NCBI RefSeq assembly: GCF_900564155.1
Contig: NZ_LS999839.1
Span: 617,097-681,096, forward strand
From: Pedobacter schmidteae
GTDB taxonomy: Bacteria; Bacteroidota; Bacteroidia; Sphingobacteriales; Sphingobacteriaceae
DNA length: 64,000 nt
Direction: 5' to 3'
In this document: positions 8,282 through 17,415 of the stretch, in pieces
Numbering within the stretch: the first letter of the stretch is position 1
How the letters are laid out: each line of letters opens with the position of its first letter
The notes under the pieces: model-generated
What the model was told of the DNA's origin: nothing
Seen by the model: only the letters and a program-made list of their open reading frames with translations
Databases searched by the model: none
Position numbers and translations under genes: made by a program

Positions 8282-9379
8282 ATGAGAGGGTTCCATTTTT
8301 CTGATTTTAAGCCAGATGAGTTGCCAAAGGGTGGCTTTGACGAACTGCTGAAACTGTTTACACAACTGCTGAATTATACCGCGGGTGATGCAGGGGAAGC
8401 ACTGACATGGATGAATGAACTGGATAAGCAATACAAGCTAACCAGTAATGAATATGGTATGGGCAATTTTATCGATGATCTGAAAGATAAAGGTTACCTG
8501 AAAGAAAATCCTGCAAATGGTGATCTCAGCATCACCGGAAAAACAGAGAAAACCATTCGCCAATCGGCCCTGGAAGAGATTTTTGGTAAACTAAAAAAGG
8601 CAGGAAAAGGCAACCACAACAGCAATCTGTCGGGCATAGGCGAAGAAAAGAATGCCGACCGAAGAGAATACAACTTTGGCGATAGTTTGGATCAGATAGA
8701 CATGACCGCTTCTATTCACAATGCACAAATCAATCATGGCATAGGAAATTTCACGCTCACCGAGCGCGACCTGGAAGTAGAAGAAAAGGACTATAAGACA
8801 CTGACATCTACCGTATTGATGATAGATATTTCCCATTCCATGATTCTTTATGGCGAAGATCGCATTACCCCGGCCAAAAAAGTAGCTATGGCACTCGCCG
8901 AACTGATCCGCACCCGTTACCCTAAAGACACGCTGGATATTGTAGTTTTTGGCAACGATGCCTGGCCAATTACCATCAAAGATTTGCCCTACCTGCAAGT
9001 TGGTCCCTACCATACCAATACCTTTGCGGGATTGGAACTGGCTACCGATTTGTTGCGCAGAAGAAAAACGCACAACAAACAGATTTTTATGATAACCGAC
9101 GGCAAACCTACCTGTTTAAAGGAAAATGGGCGTTATTATAAAAACAGCATGGGACTGGATAGAAAAGTAATCGGAAAAACACTAAATATGGCGGCACAAT
9201 GCAAGCGACTCCATATTCCGATAACCACCTTTATGATTGCTCAGGATCCATACCTGCAACAGTTTGTCAGAGAATTTACACAGATTAATGGAGGGAGGGC
9301 TTTTTACAGTTCCCTAACCGGATTGGGAGAATATATATTTGAAGATTACATTAAAAACAGAAGAAAAACAGTAAGGTAA
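8282..9379 (+). CDS. VWA domain-containing protein, partner of the downstream AAA ATPase
   Basis: 365 residues with no signal peptide, so probably cytosolic. The C-terminal half is a von Willebrand A domain with an intact MIDAS motif DxSxS at D182-S186 (DISHS) and the later MITDG strand around residue 270. The N-terminal 170 residues are mostly helical and charged and were not recognised. It lies 41 bp before a MoxR/ChlI-like ATPase. Such VWA-AAA pairs act together in metal-chelatase and chaperone-like complexes (ChlD/ChlI, RavA/ViaA), but the client here is unknown. Confidence 0.85.
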   Translation: MRGFHFSDFKPDELPKGGFDELLKLFTQLLNYTAGDAGEALTWMNELDKQYKLTSNEYGMGNFIDDLKDKGYLKENPANGDLSITGKTEKTIRQSALEEIFGKLKKAGKGNHNSNLSGIGEEKNADRREYNFGDSLDQIDMTASIHNAQINHGIGNFTLTERDLEVEEKDYKTLTSTVLMIDISHSMILYGEDRITPAKKVAMALAELIRTRYPKDTLDIVVFGNDAWPITIKDLPYLQVGPYHTNTFAGLELATDLLRRRKTHNKQIFMITDGKPTCLKENGRYYKNSMGLDRKVIGKTLNMAAQCKRLHIPITTFMIAQDPYLQQFVREFTQINGGRAFYSSLTGLGEYIFEDYIKNRRKTVR

Positions 9380-9420
9380 TATAGCGTCCTTCATGGTGAG
9401 ATCCAGATAAAACAAAAAGA

Positions 9421-10899
9421 ATGAACCACATCAATATAAAAACCCTTGGCGAATTAAAAGCCTCAAAATATAAATCACTTTCCGTAAAAGACGAACTTCG
9501 TAAAAACCTGATCGACCAGCTGAGAAATAAATCGGCAGGCTTTGAAGGGATTTTGGGTTATGATGAAACAGTGATACCTGAATTGCAAACCGCCATATTA
9601 TCCCGCCACAATATACTTTTGCTGGGCTTACGTGGGCAAGCCAAAACCCGTATTGCCCGCTTGATGGTGAATTTACTGGACGAATACATACCCTATATAG
9701 CCGGAAGCGAAATCTATGACGATCCATTGAATCCCATCTCCTGGTACGCCAAACACCAGATATTGATACATGGCGACAATACATCGATTGACTGGCAACA
9801 CCGGTCGGAGCGTTATACCGAAAAGCTGGCTACTCCTGACGTAACCGTGGCCGACCTGATTGGTGATGTAGATCCTATAAAAGCCGCTACCTTAAAACTG
9901 ACCTATAATGACGAACGCGTGGTCCATTTTGGATTGATACCAAGGGCACACCGCAGCATTTTTGTTATCAATGAATTGCCCGACCTGCAAGCCCGGATAC
10001 AAGTAGCCTTGTTTAATATGCTGCAGGAAAAAGACATACAAATCAGAGGTTTTAAGCTCCGCTTACCATTAGATGTACAGTTTGTATTCACTGCAAACCC
10101 AGAGGATTATACCAACAGGGGATCAATAGTAACCCCGCTAAAAGACCGCATTGAAAGCCAGATCCTTACCCATTATCCGAAAACTATTCCCATATCACGG
10201 GAAATTACTGCCCAGGAAGCCAGACTTACACCCGAACAACGGAAAGGTGTTCAGGTAGACGGACTGATAAAGGACCTCATAGAACAGATTGCTTTTGAAG
10301 CACGCCAAAGTGAATTTATTGATCAAAAATCGGGCGTATCGGCAAGGCTCACCATTTCAGCCTACGAGAACCTGATCAGTACTGCTGAAAGAAGGATGTT
10401 GATCAAGAATGAAAAAAACACGGTAGTACGCCTCTCGGACTTAACCGGTATTATTCCTGCTGTAACCGGAAAAATTGAACTGGTGTATGAAGGTGAGCTG
10501 GAGGGCCCGGCCAAGGTGGCCAATATATTGATTGGAAAAGCCATCAAAACCTTATTCCCCCGCTATTTGCCAGACCCGGAAAGAGCAAAAAAACAAAAAA
10601 CAGCCAACCCATATAGCCAGGTCATAGAATGGTTTACTGAAGGAAACACACTTGATATTTCGGACGACCTAAGTGCTGCCCAATATAAAAAAGAACTGCT
10701 GAAAGTAGACGGCTTGCAACAACTGATCAGCCATTTCCACCCTAAAGTTAGTGAAGGCCAAGCCCTGTTACTAATGGAACTCGCATTGCACGGTTTGGCC
10801 GAGTACTCGCAATTGAGCAAAAAGTACCTGGAAGGTGGCTTTGGCTTTTCAGATATGTTCGATAGCCTTTTCAACATTAATCTGCAGGACGAAGACTAA
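9421..10899 (+). CDS. MoxR/magnesium-chelatase-like AAA+ ATPase
   Basis: 492 residues. Walker A is GLRGQAKT (69-76). The Walker B strand reads FVINELPDL, so the usual Asp of the DE pair is Asn (N184-E185). Sensor 1 is probably FTANPEDYTNRGS, followed by PLKDRIESQI with the arginine-finger region. The first 40 residues and the last 120 (including a Lys-rich PERAKKQKT stretch and a helical tail) extend beyond the AAA core. It is probably a ring ATPase working with the VWA protein encoded 41 bp upstream. There are no chlorophyll or cobalamin genes nearby, so a chelatase role is not indicated. Confidence 0.85.
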   Translation: MNHINIKTLGELKASKYKSLSVKDELRKNLIDQLRNKSAGFEGILGYDETVIPELQTAILSRHNILLLGLRGQAKTRIARLMVNLLDEYIPYIAGSEIYDDPLNPISWYAKHQILIHGDNTSIDWQHRSERYTEKLATPDVTVADLIGDVDPIKAATLKLTYNDERVVHFGLIPRAHRSIFVINELPDLQARIQVALFNMLQEKDIQIRGFKLRLPLDVQFVFTANPEDYTNRGSIVTPLKDRIESQILTHYPKTIPISREITAQEARLTPEQRKGVQVDGLIKDLIEQIAFEARQSEFIDQKSGVSARLTISAYENLISTAERRMLIKNEKNTVVRLSDLTGIIPAVTGKIELVYEGELEGPAKVANILIGKAIKTLFPRYLPDPERAKKQKTANPYSQVIEWFTEGNTLDISDDLSAAQYKKELLKVDGLQQLISHFHPKVSEGQALLLMELALHGLAEYSQLSKKYLEGGFGFSDMFDSLFNINLQDED

Positions 10900-10934
10900 C
10901 ACAATAAATTTAATTAAAACACAAATACATACTT

Positions 10935-12194
10935 ATGGGCCGATTACCCTTAATCATCTTTTTATCAGTTTTCCTTTTAGCCTTCGACTATTATTGCTAT
11001 CGCGCCATATTAGCCGTTTTTAAAAAATGGAGCCCCCGTACCAAAAAGATATTCAGCATCCTGTGGTGGACCTACACCATAGCCCTGGTGATTGGTGTAT
11101 TTGCCGGAATTTACGGGAATATTTACCTTACTTTAAGAGCTGTAATCCTGGTAGCCTTCTTTTTAACTGTCGGCTGTAAAGTTGTGATGCTCCCCTTTTT
11201 GTTAATTGATGACCTAAGGAGAGGTTTCATTAAACTAATAAGGATCAGCAAAAGAGAAAAAACACCGGCCACAGCATCAACTACAGCCCTTGCTGGCGAA
11301 CCGATCAGCCGTTCGGCCTTTATCGTCAAAGCTGGGATGCTCACCGCAGCAGTCCCCCTGGCCTCTTTAAGCTGGGGCATCGTGTCGGGTGCTTACGACT
11401 ATAAAGTAAAACGCCGCAGCTTGATTTTACCAAATTTACCTAAGGCCTTTGATGGTATAAAGATGGCACAGATTTCGGATGTACACTCGGGCAGTTTTTA
11501 CAACCGCAAAGCGGTACTTGGAGGGGTAGAAATGCTACTCGGAGAAAAACCTGACTTTGTCTTCTTTACAGGCGATCTCGTGAATAACATTGCCACAGAG
11601 ATGCGTGACTATCAGGATATTTTCTCAAAAGTAAAGGCACCATTGGGCGTGTACTCTACCCTGGGCAACCACGATTATGGCGACTACCATTTTGGTAAAG
11701 CACCTTCGGCAGCCAAAGCAAGAAACCTGCAGGATGTGATCAAAACACATGAACTGATGGGTTGGGACTTGCTGATGAACGAAAACAGAAGGCTAAAGGT
11801 GGATGGCGAAGAAATCGGGATTCTGGGTATCGAAAACTGGGGCATGGGCCGCTTCCCTAAATACGGCCGTATGGATCTGGCCGTAAAAAACACGGATGAC
11901 CTGCCGGTTAAATTGCTGCTATCCCATGATCCATCACATTGGCGCGGACAAATACTAGAGCAATATCCTCAAATAGACGCTATGTTTAGTGGCCATACCC
12001 ACGGGATGCAGTTTGGGGTGAGGACTGAACATTTTCAATGGAGCCCCGTTCAGTACATCTATAAAGAATGGGCAGGCCTGTACAAGGAACAAAATCAGCA
12101 ACTCTATGTAAATGTGGGCTATGGCTTCCTGGGATATCCCGGAAGAGTTGGAATTTTGCCGGAAATAACGATATTTGAATTGAAACGAGCCTAA
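10935..12194 (+). CDS. Membrane-anchored metallophosphoesterase
   Basis: 419 residues. Three or four hydrophobic segments fill the first ~170 residues (about 5-30, 38-60, 68-92 and 130-155). The C-terminal calcineurin-like phosphoesterase domain follows, with the metal ligands in order: ISDVHSG, FFTGDLVN, LGNHDYGDYH, LLSHDP and FSGHTHGMQFG. This matches the YkuE/YaeI-like group, some members of which act on lipid phosphates (e.g. UDP-diacylglucosamine), but the substrate is not established. The domain is probably at the membrane surface. It is third in a tightly spaced plus-strand set (35 bp after the ATPase). Confidence 0.88.
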   Translation: MGRLPLIIFLSVFLLAFDYYCYRAILAVFKKWSPRTKKIFSILWWTYTIALVIGVFAGIYGNIYLTLRAVILVAFFLTVGCKVVMLPFLLIDDLRRGFIKLIRISKREKTPATASTTALAGEPISRSAFIVKAGMLTAAVPLASLSWGIVSGAYDYKVKRRSLILPNLPKAFDGIKMAQISDVHSGSFYNRKAVLGGVEMLLGEKPDFVFFTGDLVNNIATEMRDYQDIFSKVKAPLGVYSTLGNHDYGDYHFGKAPSAAKARNLQDVIKTHELMGWDLLMNENRRLKVDGEEIGILGIENWGMGRFPKYGRMDLAVKNTDDLPVKLLLSHDPSHWRGQILEQYPQIDAMFSGHTHGMQFGVRTEHFQWSPVQYIYKEWAGLYKEQNQQLYVNVGYGFLGYPGRVGILPEITIFELKRA

Positions 12195-12213
12195 TTCAAA
12201 TGCGTTGCCGCGT

Positions 12214-13095
12214 ATGGTAAAAAAAGTACTATTGCCAGTTCTGGATTTTCTGCTTTTCAGTAACCTGTTTATTGCCATTTGTGCCGTAGCCCAGGGCCTG
12301 GTTACCTACCACCTGTTGCATGTAACACCCGACAAATATATCCTGGCCATTATATTTTTTGGCACCATAGGCGTTTACAATTTCAGCATGCTGCTGTCGA
12401 AGCCTAAAAACCCCGAAAATTCGCCTTATGTAAGGGTAAGGTGGATTTTTTCGCATCACCGGATGATCATCTCTATTACGCTCATTTCAGTGCTATGCCT
12501 AATCCCTTTGGGCTTGCTTTATCTGAGTATTGAGGCCAAACTGCTGATGATATTTACAGCCGTGCTGGCACTGGGTTATAACATCCCTTTTTTAACACTC
12601 AATAACCAAAAAATAGGCTTACGCAATATTCCGGGCATCAAGCTGTTCTTAATTGCACTGGTATGGTCGGTAAGCTGTGTGCTCCTACCTGTGGTAGAGC
12701 TGGAACACAACTACCAGATTAGTATTTCCTCGGCCGAAACCTTGCTTCTGGTTGCCAAACGCTTTCTCTTTATCGCTGCAATTACCATCCCCTTTGACAT
12801 CAGGGATCTGTTTCAGGACAAGCTGTATGCCCTGAAAACAATCCCTGTAATGCTGGGTGAGAAAAAAGCCTATATTTTTTGCCAGTTTCTACTGGCCGGC
12901 TACCTGGTGTTGCTTCTATTGTTTAGTCAAACCATCAATACCGATATCATTGCCCTTACCCTCACCCTTCTATTAACCGGCTGGCTCATACTGAAAGCCA
13001 ATATCAAAAAGAATGAATATTACTATTTTTTCTTCCTGGATGGAACCATGCTATTACAATACCTCATACTGGTATTGGTTAGCCTAAGGTTCTAA
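12214..13095 (+). CDS. UbiA-like polytopic membrane protein (degenerate prenyltransferase family)
   Basis: About 293 residues from ATG 12214; a TTG three codons upstream (12205) is less likely. Eight or nine hydrophobic helices span nearly the whole length. The second UbiA signature is recognisable near residue 200 (DIRDLFQDKLYALKTIPVML, the DxRDxxxD and TxP pattern), and a YNIPFLTLN segment resembles the family. The first Asp-rich motif NxxxDxxxD, needed to bind prenyl diphosphate with Mg2+, is not visible: the equivalent loop reads YNFSMLLSKP. It may be inactive or have altered chemistry. It lies 19 bp after the phosphoesterase. Its stop overlaps the stop of the convergent regulator gene (shared CTAA). 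Confidence 0.72.
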   Translation: MVKKVLLPVLDFLLFSNLFIAICAVAQGLVTYHLLHVTPDKYILAIIFFGTIGVYNFSMLLSKPKNPENSPYVRVRWIFSHHRMIISITLISVLCLIPLGLLYLSIEAKLLMIFTAVLALGYNIPFLTLNNQKIGLRNIPGIKLFLIALVWSVSCVLLPVVELEHNYQISISSAETLLLVAKRFLFIAAITIPFDIRDLFQDKLYALKTIPVMLGEKKAYIFCQFLLAGYLVLLLLFSQTINTDIIALTLTLLLTGWLILKANIKKNEYYYFFFLDGTMLLQYLILVLVSLRF

Positions 13096-13781
13096 GATGG
13101 ATTAAAACGGTATCCTATACCACGAACGGTTTGTAACAACTGCGGGTTGTCTGGGTTCAATTCAATCTTTTTACGTAAGCGTACAATGTGCATATCCAAT
13201 GTACGTGTATTTACGTCAGAATTGTATCCCCAAACTACCAGCATCAACTCATCCCTGTTGATCACCTTGTTTGGATTTCTTAAAAAATAAAGCAAAATCC
13301 TGTTTTCCAGAATGGTCAGCTCAATCTTTCTACCTTCTCTAAACAAGGTATGGATATTTGGATGATGCTCCATATTACCAAAACGGTGCAGCTCGGAACG
13401 GTCATTGTTGACAATAAATTTTACTTTACTTTCCAGCATAGCCACCAGTACATCCATATTAAAAGGCTTGGTTACATAATCCGAAACGCCAAAATTGTAA
13501 GCGTCAATTTTGTCTACATCCTGAGCTTTAGCAGTTAGCATAATGATCAGATTATCGAAGCCTTGCTTGCGCACTTCTTCGCACACCTCTGCACCCTGTT
13601 TGCCAGGCAACATCCAGTCAAGCAATACAATATCAGGCCGCTCACCCATAATCATCCGCTCGGCAGCTTCTCCATCGCCGACTTCCGAAACCTCATAGCC
13701 TTCGGCTTTTAAACGATGTACAACTAAAAAACGCAGGTTCTCATCGTCCTCAACTATCAGTATTTTAACTCCTTTCGACAT
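13092..13781 (-). CDS. OmpR-family response regulator (RprY-like)
   Basis: About 229 residues when started at MSKGVKILIVEDD (ATG 13781). A longer start at 13808 would overlap the kinase gene and adds nothing conserved. The receiver domain has the acidic pair E11-D12-D13, the phospho-acceptor D55 (IVLLDWMLPG), and K near 106 (YVTKPFNM). The C-terminal winged helix has NRDELMLVVWG, DMHIVRLRKKIE and VRGIGYRF. It is therefore a DNA-binding transcription factor phosphorylated by the kinase encoded 4 bp upstream. The arrangement resembles the Bacteroidota RprXY system. Confidence 0.93.
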   Translation of the reverse strand: MSKGVKILIVEDDENLRFLVVHRLKAEGYEVSEVGDGEAAERMIMGERPDIVLLDWMLPGKQGAEVCEEVRKQGFDNLIIMLTAKAQDVDKIDAYNFGVSDYVTKPFNMDVLVAMLESKVKFIVNNDRSELHRFGNMEHHPNIHTLFREGRKIELTILENRILLYFLRNPNKVINRDELMLVVWGYNSDVNTRTLDMHIVRLRKKIELNPDNPQLLQTVRGIGYRFNPS

Positions 13782-13785
13782 ATGT

Positions 13786-15453
13786 TTATTCGTTATATGG
13801 TAATACAATTTTAAATTCCGATCCTTTATTGACTTTGCTTTTTACACTAATCTCCCCATCCATAAAGTTTACCAGTTCCTTGCAAAAAGCTAATCCCAGT
13901 CCCACACTTCCATTCTGGTTGTACTGGTTCTGTATCCTAAAAAACTTCTTAAATATATTATTAATTTCCGACGCCGGAATACCTATTCCCTGATCCGTAA
14001 ACCTGAACACCACTTTTCCTTTAATCAACTTAGCGCTGATGTGTAATCTCTTCCGTTCCGGCGGAGAATACTTATATGCGTTCTCGGCCAGGTTATCAAA
14101 TAAACTACCCAACAGTACCGGGTCGGTTACAAAAGTAGTAAAGCCGCCCACCTCATATGTAAAATTAAAGTCAGGATGTTTTAAACGGTGCGATTCGACA
14201 GTACTTTCCATAAAATCGACCATGCGGATCTGGTCTCGGTTCAGTTGTATCGATTTATTCTCTATCTGCGTAAAGGCCAACAGCTTATTCATCAAACCAT
14301 TTAATTTATCGGCTTCTTCGTCCAAAATCCTGCCATACAGTTTAAGCTCGCGCTCGGTAAGTGTATTGGCACTTTTGATGTTGTTGCCTGCAATTTTTAT
14401 CACACTAACGGGTGTTTTAAACTCATGCGTAAGGTTGTTCATAAAATCGTACTGCAGCTTAAACATCTTTTGGTTGATGTTCAGGTTTCGATAAATCAAT
14501 ACAGCCACCAGCACCAGGATCCCATAAAAAAGAAGAATAGCGGTGGCAATAGGCAAAAAATAATTAAAAACCTCCTTATCTACAAAAGCTTTGGAAGAAA
14601 TGAAGTAAAGCTTATAGTCGGAAAATGGACCAGGTAAGGTAATCTCTGTCTTTAAGTAAACCTCCGAAGTATCCAACGGATCGTAAGTAATTGGGGCAAT
14701 CCTCACATACTGATACAGCATCCGCTGCGTGTTTACAATCTTTATTTTATAGGGATCCAGCTGAAAGGACAGCATATCTTGCTGGTAAACCGGACTAGGA
14801 ATTAAGTTTTTACGCAACATTTCCTTATACATTTTCAGGTCTTCAAACCTAGGAATATTGAGGTAAGTGATTTTGTTGGAACGTACATTACTAAAGTGAC
14901 TAAACAACTCGTCTTGGGTTGGGATACGGTTGGTATCCAAAGTTTCGATGTAGGAGACCAGCTTTAGGGCCAGGGTATTAAAATCATCACCTACAATAAA
15001 ATTTCGGGTATTGTTTCTGGAAAACAACTCTACAGAATCCAGAGGCACCAGGCTACCAAACTGATAAATATTTTTGGGACCAAAAGAGAACTTACCCGTA
15101 TTTAAGCCATCGCTTACAGGGGTATTGCTAACCTCCGAATCGTAAAAAACAACTTTCGAAACAAACGGATATTCCAGCAAAACGGTGTCTACAAAGCGCG
15201 ATGCCGTTGCCGAATCCAGGTATCCGTTATAAAAAGAAACTTCAGGTAGCTTTTTTTGAAAAAAATCGTTGTAAGGCTGTATGCTTTGCTCCAGCACATT
15301 GACTTTCTCGGAGACAAATTCATTCTCTATATACTTCGTACTAAACCTATAAGCTAAACCTAAGGACAGCAGGAACAAGACCGACATCAGGATGATGAAA
15401 GTAAGTATCAACGAAAAATTCTTCCGGTAGCCGTCTTTTTTCTCTGAAGCCAT
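13786..15453 (-). CDS. Membrane sensor histidine kinase (RprX-like)
   Basis: 555 residues. TM1 is about residues 14-36 and TM2 about 299-321, enclosing a ~260-residue periplasmic sensor region without a recognised domain. HisKA has the H-box LTHEFKTP with phospho-His H343. HATPase_c has the N-box (NLAENAYKY), G1 (DQGIGIP) and G2 (GSVGLGLAFCKEL). No HAMP domain is evident; a short linker follows TM2. It pairs with the response regulator 4 bp downstream and is preceded by the S9-like lipoprotein gene 10 bp upstream, suggesting one transcript and possibly a shared periplasmic sensing task. Confidence 0.93.
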   Translation of the reverse strand: MASEKKDGYRKNFSLILTFIILMSVLFLLSLGLAYRFSTKYIENEFVSEKVNVLEQSIQPYNDFFQKKLPEVSFYNGYLDSATASRFVDTVLLEYPFVSKVVFYDSEVSNTPVSDGLNTGKFSFGPKNIYQFGSLVPLDSVELFSRNNTRNFIVGDDFNTLALKLVSYIETLDTNRIPTQDELFSHFSNVRSNKITYLNIPRFEDLKMYKEMLRKNLIPSPVYQQDMLSFQLDPYKIKIVNTQRMLYQYVRIAPITYDPLDTSEVYLKTEITLPGPFSDYKLYFISSKAFVDKEVFNYFLPIATAILLFYGILVLVAVLIYRNLNINQKMFKLQYDFMNNLTHEFKTPVSVIKIAGNNIKSANTLTERELKLYGRILDEEADKLNGLMNKLLAFTQIENKSIQLNRDQIRMVDFMESTVESHRLKHPDFNFTYEVGGFTTFVTDPVLLGSLFDNLAENAYKYSPPERKRLHISAKLIKGKVVFRFTDQGIGIPASEINNIFKKFFRIQNQYNQNGSVGLGLAFCKELVNFMDGEISVKSKVNKGSEFKIVLPYNE

Positions 15454-15463
15454 ATTTGTGAAT

Positions 15464-17356
15464 TTACTTCCTTTTCAGGTTAAATTCTAAAAATTCATCA
15501 AGTGTGTTGTAGAATTTATGTCTTAATGCTTCATTTTTACCGATAAAAACATCCCCATTATTTTGAATATAACTTACACTCACGTTGCGTTTTTTGAGGT
15601 TCTTAACGAACTGGGTAGTTTCGCCGGCGTTGGTAGTCGGATCTTTAATATTTTGGGCCAGCAATACCGGTGCATTAATTTTGTCCGTCTGGAATAGCGG
15701 CGATACCTGGCGCATTTTATCAATATCTGTCAGTGGGTTGCCAATAATTTCATAATACATCTGCAAAATAGGCTTTTGATAGGGAGGAATGGATTTCAGG
15801 TAAGAAAAGAGATTGATGACCCCCGAATTGGATACCGCACAGGCGTAGGCCTTCGGGTTCAGGTACAAGCCATTTAAGGCAATATAGCCGCCAAAGCCGG
15901 TACCATACAAGCCAATTCTTTTAGGATCGGCAATTTTACGGTCAATCAGCCATTTTACACCATCGTCAATGTCATCCTGGATTTTGTTCCCCCATTGTTT
16001 AAAGCCTGCGGCGGCAAAGGTTTTTCCGTAACCCGATGAGCCCCGGTAATTGATCTGAAATACCGCATAGCCCCTATTGGCCAAAAACTGCACCTCAGGA
16101 TTATACCCCCATAAGGTTCTTTGTCCCGGCCCATCGTGTGGCAATACTACTACCGGCAAGTTCTGCGCCTGCTTATTTAGTGGAAGTGTCAGATATCCAT
16201 GAATCAATAAACCATCTCTTGCATGGTAGCTTACCTGCTTCATTTCGCACATTTCGTTTTCCTTTATGGAAGCATTAAAATCGCTCAGTTTTCTGATTTT
16301 ACCTTTATTAGCAAAATAGAGATAATAAGAACCGGGGTTTTTGTCGGTAAAGGACCTCAATAAGAACACATTTTCAGCTTCATCTTTATCATAGATGCGG
16401 GTTTCTGTTTTTGGCAGAAGCTTATCCAGATTGGCATACACCTGTCTTACCGAGTCGTCCAAAAAGTATTTTTCCTTTTTCCAGGTCTCGTACACTACGA
16501 AAGACACTTTCTGGGTTTTCCTGGAATACAGTGCTTCAGTGATATTTAAGGTGTCGTTACAGAATAAATTCTTCAACTCTTTTCCGGTGTTGCAGTCCAC
16601 TTCAACCAGGGCTGTTTTATCTCTATTGATATCGGATATGGCGTAAATGATATTGGGTTGCTGATGATTAAAAGCAATAGGTGTAAAGGTATCTTTAAAA
16701 TTACTGGTGAGCACCCGCTTAAATGGCTGACTTTCCGTTTCACGGTAAAGAATAGTCGAGTTAACACCGTCACTGCTTACCGCAAGGCGCAGTTTCCCTT
16801 CCGAATCTGTACGCCAATCGATGATGTTACCCGGGTTTTTTGCGGCCATTTCCATGGCGCCATCGCGCACATTTAAGCGATACACATCAAAAACCGTTGA
16901 ATCTCTCTTATTGGAGGCCAACAAAAGGTATTTATTATCGATCAGCTGATCTTCAATAATTCTGAATCGGCTTTTTTCATTATTAACCAACTGCCGCTCA
17001 TTTTTCCCGTCCTTATCAATAATGTACATGTCCGACTGGTTATTACCGGCATCAACCTCCTTATAATAAACCAGTTCATTACTGCTTACCCAGAAATAGA
17101 AAATGATATTCATCCCTTTAAAATGGGTAATACTTTTTCCTTCACCAGTTTCAACATCCTCAATGTATATATTCCTGTCTGCTCCCTGCAATTTAAGGTA
17201 CGAAAGCTTTTTCCCGTCTGGCGACAATCTGTAGCTCACCTTGTTTTGTGATTTAAAAAAATCTTCCACAGGTATTGTTCTGGTTTCCTTTTGTTGCTGA
17301 CAAGCGGAAGCCACAACGATCAAAACAAGAAAAAAGTATCTTTTAATTCCAATCAT
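15464..17356 (-). CDS. S9 (prolyl oligopeptidase) family lipoprotein lacking catalytic Ser and His
   Basis: 630 residues. The N-terminus is a lipoprotein signal with lipobox Cys19 (VASAC). Residues about 30-370 form a beta-propeller-like region and about 375-630 an alpha/beta-hydrolase domain with S9 landmarks (LPHDGPGQRTLWGYNP, INYRGSSGYGK). The nucleophile elbow normally reads GxSxGG but here is GTGFGG (485-490), so the Ser position is Gly487; the codon GGC was read directly. The usual GHGF histidine region reads NNGDVFIG, with Asp602 where His is expected. An Asp (D572) remains. It is probably not a working peptidase. It sits 10 bp upstream of a sensor kinase gene. Confidence 0.88.
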   Translation of the reverse strand: MIGIKRYFFLVLIVVASACQQQKETRTIPVEDFFKSQNKVSYRLSPDGKKLSYLKLQGADRNIYIEDVETGEGKSITHFKGMNIIFYFWVSSNELVYYKEVDAGNNQSDMYIIDKDGKNERQLVNNEKSRFRIIEDQLIDNKYLLLASNKRDSTVFDVYRLNVRDGAMEMAAKNPGNIIDWRTDSEGKLRLAVSSDGVNSTILYRETESQPFKRVLTSNFKDTFTPIAFNHQQPNIIYAISDINRDKTALVEVDCNTGKELKNLFCNDTLNITEALYSRKTQKVSFVVYETWKKEKYFLDDSVRQVYANLDKLLPKTETRIYDKDEAENVFLLRSFTDKNPGSYYLYFANKGKIRKLSDFNASIKENEMCEMKQVSYHARDGLLIHGYLTLPLNKQAQNLPVVVLPHDGPGQRTLWGYNPEVQFLANRGYAVFQINYRGSSGYGKTFAAAGFKQWGNKIQDDIDDGVKWLIDRKIADPKRIGLYGTGFGGYIALNGLYLNPKAYACAVSNSGVINLFSYLKSIPPYQKPILQMYYEIIGNPLTDIDKMRQVSPLFQTDKINAPVLLAQNIKDPTTNAGETTQFVKNLKKRNVSVSYIQNNGDVFIGKNEALRHKFYNTLDEFLEFNLKRK

Positions 17357-17372
17357 ATCAATTATTAGCTTA

Positions 17373-17380
17373 CAAAGCTA
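17373..17380 (-). promoter_or_regulatory. Possible -7 box upstream of the S9-like/kinase/regulator operon
   Basis: On the minus strand TAGCTTTG matches TAnnTTTG and ends 16 bp before the ATG at 17356. The nearest TTG upstream is at a spacing of 24, longer than usual. A 12-nt direct repeat (17416-17427, 17435-17446) lies just upstream. Confidence 0.35.
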
Positions 17381-17415
17381 CGTAACAACTATCTTGTAAT
17401 GTGGCAATACACCAA

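Noticed and set aside
8591..9073. 160-codon minus-strand ORF opposite the VWA gene
   Set aside because: No family features; it lies wholly over a VWA domain with intact MIDAS motif.
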